Below are positions 11,650-22,045 of a stretch of 64,000 nucleotides of DNA, piece after piece. The translations under genes were made by a program, and so were the position numbers. Positions within the stretch are counted from its first letter, which is position 1. The number at the start of each line of letters is the position of its first letter. This stretch comes from Algoriphagus machipongonensis (lineage in GTDB: Bacteria; Bacteroidota; Bacteroidia; Cytophagales; Cyclobacteriaceae), in the NCBI RefSeq assembly GCF_000166275.1, contig NZ_CM001023.1:4384501-4448500 (forward strand). Direction: 5' to 3'. Below the pieces are notes generated by a model. It did not search any database, was not told the DNA's origin, and worked only from the letters and a program-made list of their open reading frames with translations.

Positions 11650-12027
11650 TTATTTAGTTGCTTTTTTCTTGTTAGCAACTGTCTTTCTCTTACCCTTCCT
11701 TGTTCTGGCGTTGTTCTTGGTATGCTGACCACGAACTGGAAGTCCTTTTCTGTGTCTCAAACCTCTATAGCAACCAATGTCCATTAGTCGCTTAATGTTC
11801 AATTGGATCTCTGATTTCAAAACACCTTCTGTTCTGAATTCTTCGGCAATAATGTTACGGATAGCAGTTGACTCATCGTCATCCCACTCACCTGCTTTTT
11901 TGTCGAAGGAGATACCGGCCTTGCTCAGGATCGCCTTGGCGGAGCTTCTTCCAATTCCGAAGATATAGGTAAGCCCGATCTCGCCTCGCTTATTGTCTGG
12001 TATGTCTACACCTGCAATTCTAGCCAT
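11650..12027 (-). CDS. rpsM: Ribosomal protein S13
   Basis: 125 aa. Head protein of the 30S subunit contacting 23S rRNA and P-site tRNA. Motifs: [26 protein letters not shown], a helix-two-turns-helix, [28 protein letters not shown], and [15 protein letters not shown] near the tail. Four bases separate it from rpmJ. Confidence 0.98.
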   Translation of the reverse strand: MARIAGVDIPDNKRGEIGLTYIFGIGRSSAKAILSKAGISFDKKAGEWDDDESTAIRNIIAEEFRTEGVLKSEIQLNIKRLMDIGCYRGLRHRKGLPVRGQHTKNNARTRKGKRKTVANKKKATK

Positions 12028-12031
12028 AATC

Positions 12032-12148
12032 TTAACCTTGTCTTTGTTTAAACTTAGGATTCTTCTTGTTGATGATATAAAGCTTTCCTTTTCTACGGAT
12101 TAGCTTACAATCAACACTTCTTTTCTTAATAGATGCCTTTACTTTCAT
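12032..12148 (-). CDS. rpmJ: Ribosomal protein L36, zinc-less form
   Basis: 38 codons between infA (6 bp) and rpsM (4 bp). The protein begins [19 protein letters not shown] and ends NPKFKQRQG, which fits L36. The usual zinc ligands are mostly replaced: Ser at 11, Asn at 27 and Phe at 33, with only C14 kept, so this is the C-minus form that should not bind zinc. Confidence 0.95.
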   Translation of the reverse strand: MKVKASIKKRSVDCKLIRRKGKLYIINKKNPKFKQRQG

Positions 12149-12154
12149 ATCAGT

Positions 12155-12373
12155 TTATTTATAACGATATACAATTCTACCTTTTGATAAATCATAGGGT
12201 GACAACTCTAACTTCACACGATCTCCAGGAAGAATCTTGATGTAATTCATTCTCATCTTTCCTGATATATGCGCGATCAACTGATGTCCATTTTCTAGTT
12301 CCACTTTAAACATCGCATTAGATAATGCTTCGATGATGGTACCGTCTTGTTCGATAGATGTCTGTTTAGCCAT
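12155..12373 (-). CDS. infA: Translation initiation factor IF-1
   Basis: 72 aa, a single S1-like OB fold ([31 protein letters not shown] within 11-44, and [21 protein letters not shown]). Binds the A site of the 30S subunit during initiation. One base separates it from map. The final YRYK is typical of the family. Confidence 0.98.
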   Translation of the reverse strand: MAKQTSIEQDGTIIEALSNAMFKVELENGHQLIAHISGKMRMNYIKILPGDRVKLELSPYDLSKGRIVYRYK

Positions 12374-12374
12374 A

Positions 12375-13148
12375 TTAGAATTTAAAATTCTCTTCTATGT
12401 ATTTATGGGTCGTCAAAACCTCTGTTTTATCTTCAAATATTGCCACTGTATGCTCATAATGGGCAGATGGTTTCCGATCTGCAGTGCGGATCGTCCAGCC
12501 ATCTCTCTCTTGTACAATATTTCGTGTACCTAGATTTACCATCGGCTCAATTGCAATCACCATTCCAGATTTCAACTGGGGGCCACTACCTTTTTTACCG
12601 TAATTAGGAACTTCTGGAGCTTCGTGAAGATTTCGTCCTAAACCGTGTCCTACTAATTCGCGGACAACTGTATAGCCTTTCGCTTCAACAAATTTTTGAA
12701 TGGTGTTACCCACATCTCCAATTCTATTCCCAAAAACAGCCTTTTCAATTCCCAGATAAAGTGAATCTTTAGTGGCTTTAAGTAAATCTATGACAGAAGG
12801 GGAAACCTCACCAATGGGGTATGTATAAGCGGAATCGCTATGAAAACCTTGGTGAAAGACTCCACAATCTATTGAGATTATATCGCCATCTTTCAATTCA
12901 TATTCGCTGGGAAAACCATGAACAACTACTTCGTTCACAGATATGCAGAGTGAAGCAGGGAATCCGTTGTATCCTTTAAAGGAAGGAACGCCGTCATGAT
13001 CCCTAATAAACTCTTCAGCAATTTTATCTAAGAAAGAGGTCTTTACCCCTTCCTTGACATACTTCGCTACTTCCCCGTGGGCTCTACCAAGTATATCGGC
13101 ACTTTCTTTTATTATTTGAACTTCTTCTGAAGTCTTATAATGAATCAT
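12375..13148 (-). CDS. map: Methionine aminopeptidase, type I
   Basis: 257 aa. Removes the initiator Met from nascent proteins. The pita-bread fold has the metal ligands in [21 protein letters not shown], the His in [21 protein letters not shown], and Glu residues in [10 protein letters not shown] and near the C-terminus (HYEHTVAI). It lacks an N-terminal SH3/zinc extension. Position between secY and infA, with single-base spacings, is standard in this phylum and many others. Confidence 0.98.
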   Translation of the reverse strand: MIHYKTSEEVQIIKESADILGRAHGEVAKYVKEGVKTSFLDKIAEEFIRDHDGVPSFKGYNGFPASLCISVNEVVVHGFPSEYELKDGDIISIDCGVFHQGFHSDSAYTYPIGEVSPSVIDLLKATKDSLYLGIEKAVFGNRIGDVGNTIQKFVEAKGYTVVRELVGHGLGRNLHEAPEVPNYGKKGSGPQLKSGMVIAIEPMVNLGTRNIVQERDGWTIRTADRKPSAHYEHTVAIFEDKTEVLTTHKYIEENFKF

Positions 13149-13149
13149 A

Positions 13150-14472
13150 TTAAGCTACTTGGTAATTAGAAGGGTTATTCTTCATATTACCACTTTTCAT
13201 CATGCCTTCATAATGACGCATTAACAAGTAACTTTCAATTTGTCTCAAGGTATCCAAGATAACTCCTACCATAATCAATAGTGAAGTTCCTCCATAGAAT
13301 TGAGCAAATTCTCCACCCACTCCTGCAATGATTGCAAAAGCCGGCATAACCGCTACTAATGCTAGAAGGATAGACCCAGGCAAGGTGATTTTAGAGATGA
13401 TACCATCAATAAATTCAGATGTTGGGGCTCCAGGTTTAATGCCAGGAACGAATCCTCCATTTCTCTTCATGTCTTCAGCTATCTGCTCAGGGTTAACTGT
13501 AATAGCAGTGTAGAAGAACGTGAAAATGATAATTAAGACTGCGAACAGCAAATTATACTGCCATGAAGTAAAATCACTGAACGTGCTACCAATGTAGTTT
13601 GCTATATCACTTTCCTGAGCCCAGATCTGTGCGATCATGGCTGGCAAGAACATCAATGATTGTGCAAAGATAATAGGCATTACTCCAGAGGCATTCACTT
13701 TAATAGGAATATATTGTCTCTGGCCACCATATACTTTGCCACCTACTACTTGTTTGGCATACTGAACAGGGATTCTTCTTGTAGCTTCTGTCAGAGCAAT
13801 AACTCCAACAACCACAAAGAACAATACAACTGCTTCAATAATCAAAAGCAACATTCCGGAGGTTCCTTTCTCCAATCCTTCAGCAATAATTGCCCCTGGA
13901 AATCTGGAGATGATACCGATCATGATCAACATAGAGATACCGTTACCGATTCCCTTCTCAGTGATCTTCTCACCCAACCACATACAAAACATGGTTCCGG
14001 CAGAAAGTAACACCAATGAACTAAACATGAAAAGGGTGGTATCAATCATCACAGCGCCTGTTGGTAAAATAGTAGCACTTACGTAGCCAATACCTTGAGC
14101 GATGGTAATAAGGATAGTTAATACTCTAGTGATCTGGTTGATTCTCTTTCTTCCAGACTCACCCTCCTTCTGCATTTTTTGAAAATATGGTACTCCGACA
14201 GTCAATAACTGCAACACAATGGAAGCAGAAATATATGGCATGATGCCTAATCCAAAAATGGAAGCATTACTAAATGCTCCACCTAGGAATGTATCTATCA
14301 ATCCAAAGATGCCCTCAGCAGCTCCCTCACCTAACAAAGATGGGTCAACACCTGGAAGAACAACGTAAGAACCTAATCTGAAGATAATTAGGAACCCGAT
14401 GGTATTCAGGATCCTAACTCTCAGATCTTCGATAGAGAAAATATTCTTAACCGTCGAAATAAACTTTTTCAT
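13150..14472 (-). CDS. secY: Protein translocase subunit SecY
   Basis: 440 aa with about ten transmembrane helices. Central pore of the Sec translocon. Motifs include NTIGFLIIFRLGSYVVLPGVDP (split in TM1), GIMPYISASIVLQLL in TM2 and ITEKGIGNGISMLI in TM4, plus the cytosolic loop RRIPVQYAKQ. The partner secE is in this window at 38452; secG is not. Located after rplO and before map. Confidence 0.98.
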   Translation of the reverse strand: MKKFISTVKNIFSIEDLRVRILNTIGFLIIFRLGSYVVLPGVDPSLLGEGAAEGIFGLIDTFLGGAFSNASIFGLGIMPYISASIVLQLLTVGVPYFQKMQKEGESGRKRINQITRVLTILITIAQGIGYVSATILPTGAVMIDTTLFMFSSLVLLSAGTMFCMWLGEKITEKGIGNGISMLIMIGIISRFPGAIIAEGLEKGTSGMLLLIIEAVVLFFVVVGVIALTEATRRIPVQYAKQVVGGKVYGGQRQYIPIKVNASGVMPIIFAQSLMFLPAMIAQIWAQESDIANYIGSTFSDFTSWQYNLLFAVLIIIFTFFYTAITVNPEQIAEDMKRNGGFVPGIKPGAPTSEFIDGIISKITLPGSILLALVAVMPAFAIIAGVGGEFAQFYGGTSLLIMVGVILDTLRQIESYLLMRHYEGMMKSGNMKNNPSNYQVA

Positions 14473-14476
14473 TTAA

Positions 14477-14923
14477 TTAAATCTTGTTTACAGACCCACC
14501 GTTCTTCTCGATTGCCTCTGTAGCAGAAGCTGAGAATTGATGTGCGGTAACGTCCAATTTGGCTTTCAATTCACCCCCACCAAGGATTTTAATTTTATCA
14601 TTCTTAGAAGCTACTCCGTGAGACACCAAAGTGTCCAAGTTTACAGCCTCTAAGTTATAAGACTCGGCAAGAGCTTGCAAGGTATCCAAATTTACTGGTT
14701 TGAACTCAACTCTATTCAAGCTTTTGAAGCCAAATTTAGGAACTCTTCTCTGAAGTGGCATCTGACCACCTTCAAATCCAAGCTTAGTTTTATAACCAGA
14801 TCTAGATTTAGCACCTTTATGACCTCTTGTAGAAGTTCCACCTCGTCCAGAACCTTGTCCACGACCGATTCTTTTACGATTTTTGGTAGAACCTTCTGCT
14901 GGTTTTAATGTATGCAGTTTCAT
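14477..14923 (-). CDS. rplO: Ribosomal protein L15
   Basis: 148 aa. Late-assembling 50S protein. Motifs: [60 protein letters not shown] and the C-terminal [19 protein letters not shown]. Two bases separate it from rpmD, four from secY. Confidence 0.98.
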   Translation of the reverse strand: MKLHTLKPAEGSTKNRKRIGRGQGSGRGGTSTRGHKGAKSRSGYKTKLGFEGGQMPLQRRVPKFGFKSLNRVEFKPVNLDTLQALAESYNLEAVNLDTLVSHGVASKNDKIKILGGGELKAKLDVTAHQFSASATEAIEKNGGSVNKI

Positions 14924-14925
14924 AA

Positions 14926-15105
14926 TTAAGCTTCCTCCACTTTTACAAGGTGACTAACTTTATTAACCATTCCAGCTACTGATGGAGTATTTTCCAATTC
15001 CACAGACTTGCTGATTTTTCCTAGTCCTAAAGCAATTATTGTAGCCTTTTGATCCTTAGGGCGTTTGATAATGCTTCTAGTTTGTGTGATTTTGATCTTT
15101 CCCAT
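14926..15105 (-). CDS. rpmD: Ribosomal protein L30
   Basis: 59 codons between rpsE (5 bp) and rplO (2 bp). The protein begins [20 protein letters not shown] and continues with [12 protein letters not shown] and [17 protein letters not shown], the normal L30 pattern and length. Confidence 0.95.
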   Translation of the reverse strand: MGKIKITQTRSIIKRPKDQKATIIALGLGKISKSVELENTPSVAGMVNKVSHLVKVEEA

Positions 15106-15110
15106 GATAA

Positions 15111-15629
15111 TTATCCGTTAAAGACTTTAGACATTTTCACACCTCTTTGCTGAGAAACGGCAATCGCATCTCTTAAGTGAGTCAAAGCATCAATTGTCGC
15201 TTTAACCACATTGTGAGGGTTAGATGATCCTTTGGACTTTGCCAATACGTCAGTAACGCCGGCACTTTCCAAAACAGCACGCATAGCACCACCGGCGATA
15301 ACACCTGTACCTGCAGCAGCTGGCTTGATCAATACAAAACCACCACCATATTTACCTATTTGCTCATGAGGGATGGTACCTTTCAAAACTGGTACTTTTA
15401 CCAAGTTTTTCTTAGCATCTTCGATGCCTTTGGTGATAGCATCAGTTACTTCGTTGGCTTTACCCAAACCGTAACCAACTACACCAGCTCCATCACCCAC
15501 AACAACAATTGCTGAAAAAGAGAATCTTCTACCACCTTTTACCACTTTGGCAACACGGTTTATAGAAACTACTTTTTCCTTAAGTTCTGTATCTGTAGCC
15601 CTGATAGGCTTTTTTCTAGTTTGAGACAT
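15111..15629 (-). CDS. rpsE: Ribosomal protein S5
   Basis: 172 aa. Ensures translational accuracy at the decoding side of the 30S subunit. The double-stranded RNA-binding domain (about 14-78: [40 protein letters not shown]) is followed by the C-terminal domain ([24 protein letters not shown]). Spacings to rplR and rpmD are 6 and 5 bp. Confidence 0.98.
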   Translation of the reverse strand: MSQTRKKPIRATDTELKEKVVSINRVAKVVKGGRRFSFSAIVVVGDGAGVVGYGLGKANEVTDAITKGIEDAKKNLVKVPVLKGTIPHEQIGKYGGGFVLIKPAAAGTGVIAGGAMRAVLESAGVTDVLAKSKGSSNPHNVVKATIDALTHLRDAIAVSQQRGVKMSKVFNG

Positions 15630-15635
15630 AGTTGA

Positions 15636-15986
15636 TTAAAATTTAAGGCCTCCTTCTCTAGCACCATCTGCTAAAGCTTTCACTTTACCATGGTACAAGT
15701 AACCGTTTCTATCGAATACTACTTCGCTAACACCGTTTGCGACAGCTTTTTCAGCAAGTTTTTTACCTACTTCTGCAGCTATTGAAACGTTTGTGTTTTT
15801 CTTAGCTCCCAATTCTTTGGAAGAAGCATATGCCAATGTCTGACCTTTAAGGTCATCCACAAGTTGAGCATACATACCAGTATTACTTTTGAATACTGAC
15901 AAACGTGGTCTGGAATCCGTACCAGAAATCTTTTTTCTGATACCCTGCTTGATTCTAAGTCTTCTGGAATTCTTGTTAAATGCCAT
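15636..15986 (-). CDS. rplR: Ribosomal protein L18
   Basis: 116 aa. Binds 5S rRNA in the central protuberance. Motifs: an Arg/Lys-rich N-terminus [36 protein letters not shown] and the C-terminal [24 protein letters not shown]. Normal length; 6 bp from each neighbour. Confidence 0.98.
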   Translation of the reverse strand: MAFNKNSRRLRIKQGIRKKISGTDSRPRLSVFKSNTGMYAQLVDDLKGQTLAYASSKELGAKKNTNVSIAAEVGKKLAEKAVANGVSEVVFDRNGYLYHGKVKALADGAREGGLKF

Positions 15987-15992
15987 AACCTA

Positions 15993-16550
15993 TTATTTTT
16001 TACCGGCAGTTTTACCAGCCTTACGTCTAATTTGTTCACCCACGAAGCGTACACCTTTACCTTTGTAAGGTTCAACCTTACGAAGACCTTTGATTTTGGC
16101 AGCTACTTGTCCGATCAATTCTTTATCAATAGACTCCAAAGTAATGATCGGGTTTTTACCTTTAGGAGTTTCTGTCTTCACAGCCACATCTGCTGGCAAA
16201 GCGAAGAAGATATTGTGAGAATAACCAAGAGAAAGTTCTAACACTTGACCTTGATTTGCAGCCTTATAACCTACACCCACAAGCTCAAGTTCTTTTTTGT
16301 ACCCTTCAGATACTCCGATCACCATATTGTTGATCAAAGATCTGTAAAGTCCGTGCATAGACTTGTGTCTTTTGGAATCCGTAGGTCTGGAAACAACTAC
16401 ATCATTGTCTTCCACTTTTACCTCAATATCAGGATTCACATCCTGAGTGAGCGTACCTTTTGGACCTTTAACAGTGACCAGCCCGTGAGCTGACACGTCT
16501 ACAGTAACACCGCCAGGTAGATTTATTGGTTTTTTACCTATTCTAGACAT
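15993..16550 (-). CDS. rplF: Ribosomal protein L6
   Basis: 185 aa, two repeated L6 domains. Binds 23S rRNA near the sarcin-ricin loop. Motifs: MSRIGKKPINLPGGVTV, ELVGVGYKAANQGQVLELSLGYSH, and the signature PYKGKGVRFVGEQIRRKAGKTAG. Nine bases downstream of rpsH. Confidence 0.98.
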   Translation of the reverse strand: MSRIGKKPINLPGGVTVDVSAHGLVTVKGPKGTLTQDVNPDIEVKVEDNDVVVSRPTDSKRHKSMHGLYRSLINNMVIGVSEGYKKELELVGVGYKAANQGQVLELSLGYSHNIFFALPADVAVKTETPKGKNPIITLESIDKELIGQVAAKIKGLRKVEPYKGKGVRFVGEQIRRKAGKTAGKK

Positions 16551-16559
16551 GATAGTAAA

Positions 16560-16955
16560 TTAATATACGTAGCAAAGTACTTCGCCTCCAACGCCTTCGA
16601 CGCGGGCTTCTTTGTCTGTCATTACACCTTTAGAGGTAGAAATTACGGCGATACCTAAGCCGTTGATAACACGTGGAAGAGAATCATGCTTTACATACTT
16701 TCTCAAACCTGGTGTACTTACTCTCTTTAGGTTTACAATTGCGTTTTGCTTAGTAGAAGGGTTATACTTCAAGGCAATCTTGATAGTTCCCTGTGGACCA
16801 TTCTCCTCGAATTTATAATTCTGGATATATCCTTTGTCAAACAAAACTTTAGTAATCTCCTTCTTAATATTAGAAGCAGGTATCTCTACGATTCGGTGAG
16901 ACGCTTTAATCGCGTTTCTCAACCTAGTCAGATAATCAGCTATTGGATCAGTCAT
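16560..16955 (-). CDS. rpsH: Ribosomal protein S8
   Basis: 131 aa. Binds helix 21 of 16S rRNA. Motifs: DPIADYLTRLRNAIKASHRIVEIPAS, SLPRVINGLGIAVISTSKGVMTD and the C-terminal GGEVLCYVY. The 82-bp gap to rpsN is the largest inside the spc cluster and contains a promoter-like TAACTTTG, so rpsH and the genes behind it may have an extra start of transcription. S8 represses the spc operon in E. coli; a binding site was not identified here. Confidence 0.98.
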   Translation of the reverse strand: MTDPIADYLTRLRNAIKASHRIVEIPASNIKKEITKVLFDKGYIQNYKFEENGPQGTIKIALKYNPSTKQNAIVNLKRVSTPGLRKYVKHDSLPRVINGLGIAVISTSKGVMTDKEARVEGVGGEVLCYVY

Positions 16956-16992
16956 GATATTTTATAAGTCTAGCTCACCCTATTTGGGCGTG

Positions 16993-17000
16993 CAAAGTTA
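16993..17000 (-). promoter_or_regulatory. Possible internal promoter before rpsH, -7 box
   Basis: The minus strand reads TAACTTTG (consensus TAnnTTTG), 38 bases upstream of the rpsH ATG, in the only sizeable gap of the spc cluster. At the -33 position, 19 bases upstream, there is TTTT rather than TTTG. Confidence 0.5.
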
Positions 17001-17037
17001 CGAATTGATTTTTAGAATAAAAACTACTGTCGTTTTT

Positions 17038-17307
17038 TTACCAGCTGGACTTAGTCACTCCAGGAATTTTGCCTGAAGAGGCCATTTCCCTGAAGGTTAC
17101 CCTGTTGATACCGAATTTTCTCATGTAGCCTTTTGGACGACCAGTTAGCTTACATCTATTATGAAGTCTTACTGGTGAAGCGTTCTTTGGCAATTTGTCA
17201 AGTGCTTCGTAATCGCCAGCCGCTTTTAGCTCAGCTCTTTTCTTAGCATACTTGGCTACCAGACGTTCTCTTTTTCTCTCACGAGCTTTGATGGACTCTT
17301 TTGCCAT
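17038..17307 (-). CDS. rpsN: Ribosomal protein S14, long zinc-less form
   Basis: 89 aa. Small-subunit head protein. Contains [20 protein letters not shown] near the N-terminus and [20 protein letters not shown], with a single Cys, so it is the long C-minus form rather than the short zinc-binding form. Two bases separate it from rplE; an 82-bp gap follows. Confidence 0.98.
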   Translation of the reverse strand: MAKESIKARERKRERLVAKYAKKRAELKAAGDYEALDKLPKNASPVRLHNRCKLTGRPKGYMRKFGINRVTFREMASSGKIPGVTKSSW

Positions 17308-17309
17308 GA

Positions 17310-17870
17310 CTATTCTTCTTTATTTTTGTTAACGAACGGCATTCCGAAAGCCTTCAATAACGCGAAGCTTTCCTCATCTGTATTAGCGGAAGTTACGAAG
17401 GTAATATCCATACCAGAGATTCTGTTCACCTTTTCGATGCTGATCTCAGGGAAGATAATTTGCTCCTCTACACCTAAAGTGTAGTTACCTCTTCCGTCAA
17501 ATCCTTTGTCAGAGATTCCTTTGAAGTCACGTACACGAGGTAGTGCTACAGTCATCAATCTGTCTAGGAATTCATACATTTTCTGACCTCTCAAAGTAAC
17601 TTTAGCTCCGATAGGCATGCCTTCTCTTAGCTTAAAGTTAGATACAGAAGTCTTAGCTTTAGTAGATACTGCTCTCTGACCAGTGATCAAAGATAGTTCT
17701 TCTACTCCTTGATCTACCAATTTCTTATCTGCTACAGCAGCACCGATTCCTTTGTTAAGAACAATCTTAGAAAGTTTTGGCACTTGCATTACAGAAGAAT
17801 ATTGGAACTTCTCCTTCAACGCAGGAACGATATCGTCTACGTATTTTTGTTTGATTCTTGGATTAGCCAT
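17310..17870 (-). CDS. rplE: Ribosomal protein L5
   Basis: 186 aa. 5S rRNA-binding protein of the central protuberance, contacting P-site tRNA. Motifs: [53 protein letters not shown] and IFPEI near 140. Its start overlaps the end of rplX by 8 bp, indicating translational coupling. Confidence 0.98.
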   Translation of the reverse strand: MANPRIKQKYVDDIVPALKEKFQYSSVMQVPKLSKIVLNKGIGAAVADKKLVDQGVEELSLITGQRAVSTKAKTSVSNFKLREGMPIGAKVTLRGQKMYEFLDRLMTVALPRVRDFKGISDKGFDGRGNYTLGVEEQIIFPEISIEKVNRISGMDITFVTSANTDEESFALLKAFGMPFVNKNKEE

Positions 17871-18207
17871 TGATCACCTCCCCAGTTTTCTTAGAGTATC
17901 TCACTAGTTTTCCATTTTCACCTGCCTTGCGACCAATTCTGGTGGCTTCACCAGTCTTAGGATCTACAAGCATCAAGTTACTGATGTGCAAAGCAGCTTC
18001 TTTCTTTTCGATTCCACCTTGTGGTTTAGCTGCAGTAGGCTTAACGTGCTTGGTAATCATATTGATTCCTTCTACGAAAGCTCTTCTTTTAGCTATATCT
18101 ACTGAAAGCACTTTGCCTGTTTTGCCTTTGTCATCACCAGAGATTACCTTGACAGTATCACCAGTTTTGATATGCAGCTTAGGCTGCTTATTGAATTTTC
18201 TCTCCAT
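17863..18207 (-). CDS. rplX: Ribosomal protein L24
   Basis: 114 aa. Early assembly protein of the 50S subunit. The KOW motif (about 14-45: [25 protein letters not shown]) is followed by the conserved [22 protein letters not shown] region. Two bases after rplN and an 8-bp overlap into rplE. Confidence 0.98.
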   Translation of the reverse strand: MERKFNKQPKLHIKTGDTVKVISGDDKGKTGKVLSVDIAKRRAFVEGINMITKHVKPTAAKPQGGIEKKEAALHISNLMLVDPKTGEATRIGRKAGENGKLVRYSKKTGEVING

Positions 18208-18209
18208 GA

Positions 18210-18578
18210 TTACAATACTTCAGGGGCTAAAGAAACGATTTTCATAAACTGCTTCTCTCTCAACTCTCTGGCAACAGGGCCGAAGATACGAGTGCCTCTT
18301 GGCTCATCGTTGTTGTTTAACAATACAGCAGCGTTGTCCTCAAATCGGATATAAGAACCGTCTTTTCTTCTCACTTCTTTTCTGGTACGCACGATTACCG
18401 CTCTGGAAACGGTACCTTTTTTCATGTTGCTGGAAGATAGGGCTGACTTTACAGTCACGACTACTTTGTCACCAATAGAAGCATAACGCTTCTTGGTTCC
18501 TCCCAATACACGGATCACCAATACTTCTTTAGCACCGGAGTTGTCCGCCACGCTTAGTCTGGATTCTTGTTGTATCAT
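18210..18578 (-). CDS. rplN: Ribosomal protein L14
   Basis: 122 aa. Interface protein of the 50S subunit. Motifs: [36 protein letters not shown], the signature [35 protein letters not shown] (conserved over about 96-110) and [11 protein letters not shown] at the end. Two bases from both neighbours. Confidence 0.98.
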   Translation of the reverse strand: MIQQESRLSVADNSGAKEVLVIRVLGGTKKRYASIGDKVVVTVKSALSSSNMKKGTVSRAVIVRTRKEVRRKDGSYIRFEDNAAVLLNNNDEPRGTRIFGPVARELREKQFMKIVSLAPEVL

Positions 18579-18580
18579 GA

Positions 18581-18844
18581 TTATTTAGCCCTTTCGATAA
18601 TTTCAACTACTCTCCAACGTTTGTTCTTACTCAGCGGACGAGTTTCACTGATTTTCACGAGGTCACCTGGGTTACACTCGTTTTTCTCGTCATGAGCCAT
18701 AAATTTGGTTGTTTTGGCAACAAATTTACCGTACATGGCATGCTTCATGCGACGCTCAACTGCAACGGTAACGGATTTCTCCATTTTGTTACTTACCACT
18801 TTACCAATTCTTTCTTTACGAAGATTTCTCTCAATCGTAGCCAT
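18581..18844 (-). CDS. rpsQ: Ribosomal protein S17
   Basis: 87 aa, OB fold binding 16S rRNA. Motifs: [24 protein letters not shown], HPxYGKF-like [19 protein letters not shown] and [20 protein letters not shown]. Nineteen bases after rpmC. Confidence 0.98.
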   Translation of the reverse strand: MATIERNLRKERIGKVVSNKMEKSVTVAVERRMKHAMYGKFVAKTTKFMAHDEKNECNPGDLVKISETRPLSKNKRWRVVEIIERAK

Positions 18845-18863
18845 TTTCTTTTCTGTTAGCTAG

Positions 18864-19046
18864 TTATTTGGCAGCCAATGCAGTCTTCAATCTTGCGATC
18901 AGACGCTTGGTCTCGCGGATTCTATTTGGATTCTCTATAGGAGAAATCGTGTGAGCAAACTTAAGTTTGGTCAGATTCTCCTTTTCAGCGATAATTCGCT
19001 CAGCGATTTCACTTGATGAAAGTGATTGGATCTCAGTATTTTTCAT
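18864..19046 (-). CDS. rpmC: Ribosomal protein L29
   Basis: 60 aa, two-helix protein near the peptide exit tunnel. MKNTEIQSLSSSEIAERI, ENLTKLKFAHTISPIENPNRI and RETKRLIARLKT fit the family. Eight bases after rplP. Confidence 0.97.
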   Translation of the reverse strand: MKNTEIQSLSSSEIAERIIAEKENLTKLKFAHTISPIENPNRIRETKRLIARLKTALAAK

Positions 19047-19054
19047 AGTTCTTC

Positions 19055-19474
19055 CTATTCTACGTAATCTCTACGTACTACAAACTTAGTGCTTACTGGA
19101 AGCTTCTGCTGCGCTAATCTTAGCGCCTCTTGAGCTAATTCCTTGCTCACACCTGTTGCTTCAAAAAGGATCGTTCCTGGCTTGATAACAGCTACCCAGT
19201 ATTCTGGTGCACCTTTACCTTTACCCATACGAACCTCAGCTGGCTTCTTAGTGATAGGTTTGTCTGGGAAAATTCTAATCCAAACCTGTCCTTCTCTTTT
19301 CATCGCTCTCGTCATTGCAATACGAGCTGCCTCGATTTGGCGAGAGGTGATCCATCCTGCTTCCAGGGACTTGATGCCAAAGTTTCCGAAAGAAAGCGTA
19401 TGCCCTCTTTGCGCGATGCCTTTGACACGGCCCTTTTGCATTTTCCTATATTTAGTTCTTTTTGGCTGTAACAT
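19055..19474 (-). CDS. rplP: Ribosomal protein L16
   Basis: 139 aa. Organises the A site of the 50S subunit. Motifs: [71 protein letters not shown]. Twenty-four bases after rpsC. Confidence 0.98.
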   Translation of the reverse strand: MLQPKRTKYRKMQKGRVKGIAQRGHTLSFGNFGIKSLEAGWITSRQIEAARIAMTRAMKREGQVWIRIFPDKPITKKPAEVRMGKGKGAPEYWVAVIKPGTILFEATGVSKELAQEALRLAQQKLPVSTKFVVRRDYVE

Positions 19475-19498
19475 GAGTTCTCACTTAGTCGGTGAAAA

Positions 19499-20230
19499 TT
19501 AGTTATTTCTTTTTCTACGTCTTGGACCGTCGTTTCTCTTAGGACCTGAATGACGACCACCTTTGGTATCGTTTCCAGCTCCTTGATTCGGCGAAAGGTC
19601 TCTTTTACCGTACACTTCTCCTTTGAAGATCCATACTTTGATTCCGATAATTCCGTACACAGTGCGTGCTTCAGAAAGTGCGTAATCAATGTCAGCTCTC
19701 ATAGTATGAAGAGGAATTCTTCCTTCTTTGTACATTTCGGATCTTGCCATTTCGGCTCCACCCAGACGTCCAGAAAGTTTGATTTTAATTCCTTCCGCTC
19801 CCACTCTCATGGATGCAGCAATGGCTTGTTTCATTGCTCTTCTGAAAGAAATTCTAGCTTGTAGCTGCTGAGCGATAGATTCACCTACCAACTTGGCGTC
19901 CAATTCAGGTCGCTTGATCTCAAAGATATTAATCTGAATATCTTTGCTGGTTAGTTTCTTAAGTTCTTCTTTCAGCTTGTCTACTTCGGCTCCACCTTTA
20001 CCAATTACAACACCCGGTCTGGCAGTATGAATGGTAAGAGTGATTCTCTTAAGCGTACGCTCAATGATCACCTTAGCAATCCCACCTTTAGGAATTCTGG
20101 CAAGGACGTACTTACGGATTTTTTGATCTTCGTATAGTTTTTCAGCGAAGTCTTTCCCACCATACCAGTTGGAATCCCAGCCTTTGACTACACCAAGTCT
20201 AAATCCTATTGGGTTGATCTTTTGTCCCAT
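19499..20230 (-). CDS. rpsC: Ribosomal protein S3
   Basis: 243 aa. mRNA entry-channel protein of the 30S subunit. The KH domain (about 45-110: [22 protein letters not shown]) precedes the C-terminal signature [31 protein letters not shown] (conserved over about 165-195). The tail after 215 is basic. Nine bases after rplV. Confidence 0.98.
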   Translation of the reverse strand: MGQKINPIGFRLGVVKGWDSNWYGGKDFAEKLYEDQKIRKYVLARIPKGGIAKVIIERTLKRITLTIHTARPGVVIGKGGAEVDKLKEELKKLTSKDIQINIFEIKRPELDAKLVGESIAQQLQARISFRRAMKQAIAASMRVGAEGIKIKLSGRLGGAEMARSEMYKEGRIPLHTMRADIDYALSEARTVYGIIGIKVWIFKGEVYGKRDLSPNQGAGNDTKGGRHSGPKRNDGPRRRKRNN

Positions 20231-20239
20231 AGTCTGTTC

Positions 20240-20632
20240 TTAATTTGCCTTTTCGTTAACTTCTACTTCATCAGCGGTAACTTCTTCAGTAAGGAATGTA
20301 TCCACTACTAGAGTTACATGATTTGATCTTTTACGGATTCTGTGGCCTCTACCCTGAGGTGCTGGTCTCAATCTTTTAAGAGATCTTCCTTCGTCAACCA
20401 TGATGGTTTTGATATAAAGATCCGCCTCTTCAAGTTTAGCGTCAGGATTTTTAGCCTGCCAGTTGGCAACAGCAGAAAGCAGTAATTTCTCTAATCTTAG
20501 AGCTCCGTGATTCGGAGTATACTTTAAAATGCTAAGTGCATTCCCTACTCTCTTGCCTCTGACAAGGTCAGCCACAAGGCGCATCTTACGCGGAGAAGTA
20601 GGAACGTTATTTAATCTTGCGATAGCTTCCAT
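20240..20632 (-). CDS. rplV: Ribosomal protein L22
   Basis: 130 aa. Lines the polypeptide exit tunnel. Motifs: [22 protein letters not shown], the tunnel hairpin region near 85-100 ([23 protein letters not shown]). A short acidic tail after 115 ([13 protein letters not shown]) extends it slightly beyond the E. coli length. Two bases after rpsS. Confidence 0.98.
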   Translation of the reverse strand: MEAIARLNNVPTSPRKMRLVADLVRGKRVGNALSILKYTPNHGALRLEKLLLSAVANWQAKNPDAKLEEADLYIKTIMVDEGRSLKRLRPAPQGRGHRIRKRSNHVTLVVDTFLTEEVTADEVEVNEKAN

Positions 20633-20634
20633 GA

Positions 20635-20913
20635 TTATCTCTTTCCTTTATCTTTTTTGGCAATGTGGCCTCTGAAATTTCTGGTTGGAGCAAACTCACC
20701 CAATTTATGACCGACCATATTGTCTGTTACAAACACAGGGATAAATTTGTTACCGTTATGCACAGCGAATGTATGTCCTACAAAATCTGGAGAAATCATA
20801 GATCTTCTTGACCAAGTCTTGATGACAGATTTCTTTCCGGATTCGTTCATCACATCTACTTTCTTCAGTAAGTGATGCTCGATATAAGGACCTTTTTTTA
20901 ATGAACGTGCCAT
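20635..20913 (-). CDS. rpsS: Ribosomal protein S19
   Basis: 92 aa. 30S head protein. [43 protein letters not shown] and [15 protein letters not shown] are canonical. Two bases from each neighbour. Confidence 0.98.
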   Translation of the reverse strand: MARSLKKGPYIEHHLLKKVDVMNESGKKSVIKTWSRRSMISPDFVGHTFAVHNGNKFIPVFVTDNMVGHKLGEFAPTRNFRGHIAKKDKGKR

Positions 20914-20915
20914 AA

Positions 20916-21740
20916 TTATTTAGATCTTTTGGTAATGATGAACTTGTTTGAATACTTTTTGGAAGATCTAGTCTTCTTACCTTTAGCCAATAGACCTTTT
21001 CTAGATCTAGGGTGACCACCGGAAGAACGACCTTCACCACCACCCATTGGGTGATCCACTGGGTTCATCGCAACACCTCTTGTACGAGGTCTTACACCTA
21101 ACCATCTTTTACGACCAGCTTTTCCTAATACTACGTTCATGTGATCTCCATTGGAAACAGTTCCAACAGTAGCCATACAAACTCCTAGTACAAGTCTCAT
21201 TTCACCTGAAGGAAGTTTCACTGTCACGTATTTTCCCTCACGGGCTACGATCTGTGCATATCCTCCAGCACTTCTGGCCATTACTCCACCTTTACCTGGC
21301 TTCAATTCAACATTGTGTACAATGGTACCCAATGGAATGTTTGCCAATGGCATAGCGTTACCTAATTCTGGAGCAACTTGCTCACCGGAAATCACTGTTT
21401 GACCCACTTCCAAACCTTCCGGGGCGATAATGTAGGCTTTAGCTCCGTCTGCGTAGTAAAGTAGGGCAAGACGTGCCGTTCTGTTTGGATCGTATTCGAT
21501 AGCCTTAACGGTTGCCGGTACACCAAACTTTGTTCTTTTGAAGTCTACTATTCTTAGTCTTCTCTTATGACCACCACCGATATATCGAGCGGTCATTTTG
21601 CCTTCATTATTTCTTCCGCCTGATTTCTTCAAAGGAGCAAGAAGAGACTTTTCTGGTTTTGACTTTGTAATCTCGTCAAAAGCAGGAGCCACTCTGAATC
21701 TTGTCCCTGGAGTAACAGGCTTCAATTTTTTAATTGCCAT
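20916..21740 (-). CDS. rplB: Ribosomal protein L2
   Basis: 274 aa. Needed for subunit association and peptidyl transferase function. Motifs: [42 protein letters not shown], and the signature [27 protein letters not shown] region (about 222-245). Thirteen bases after rplW. Confidence 0.98.
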   Translation of the reverse strand: MAIKKLKPVTPGTRFRVAPAFDEITKSKPEKSLLAPLKKSGGRNNEGKMTARYIGGGHKRRLRIVDFKRTKFGVPATVKAIEYDPNRTARLALLYYADGAKAYIIAPEGLEVGQTVISGEQVAPELGNAMPLANIPLGTIVHNVELKPGKGGVMARSAGGYAQIVAREGKYVTVKLPSGEMRLVLGVCMATVGTVSNGDHMNVVLGKAGRKRWLGVRPRTRGVAMNPVDHPMGGGEGRSSGGHPRSRKGLLAKGKKTRSSKKYSNKFIITKRSK

Positions 21741-21753
21741 GATATTGATTCAA

Positions 21754-22041
21754 TTAAATTTCTCCGTAAAAATCAATTACCTGTCCGTCAGCTACTTCTA
21801 CAATTGCTTTCTTGAAAGCGTTTGTGAAACCTGACACCACTTTGGTTTTGGTGTATCGAGTCTTATGCTTTGCTGCATATCTCATGGTTCTAACTGAAAC
21901 CACATCTACACCGTATGTCTTCTCTACTGCTTGTTTGATTTCTGGTTTTTTCGCAGTTTTCTCCACGATAAATCCATAAACTCCTTTTTCGTTCATGGCA
22001 GAAACCTTCTCAGTAATTAAAGGCTGCTTTAGAATATCCAT
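21754..22041 (-). CDS. rplW: Ribosomal protein L23
   Basis: 95 aa. Docking site for trigger factor and SRP at the exit tunnel. MDILKQPLITEKVSAMNEKG, YGFIVEKTAKKPEIKQAVEKTYGV and VRTMRYAAKHKTR match the family. Four bases after rplD. Confidence 0.97.
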   Translation of the reverse strand: MDILKQPLITEKVSAMNEKGVYGFIVEKTAKKPEIKQAVEKTYGVDVVSVRTMRYAAKHKTRYTKTKVVSGFTNAFKKAIVEVADGQVIDFYGEI

Positions 22042-22045
22042 TGTC

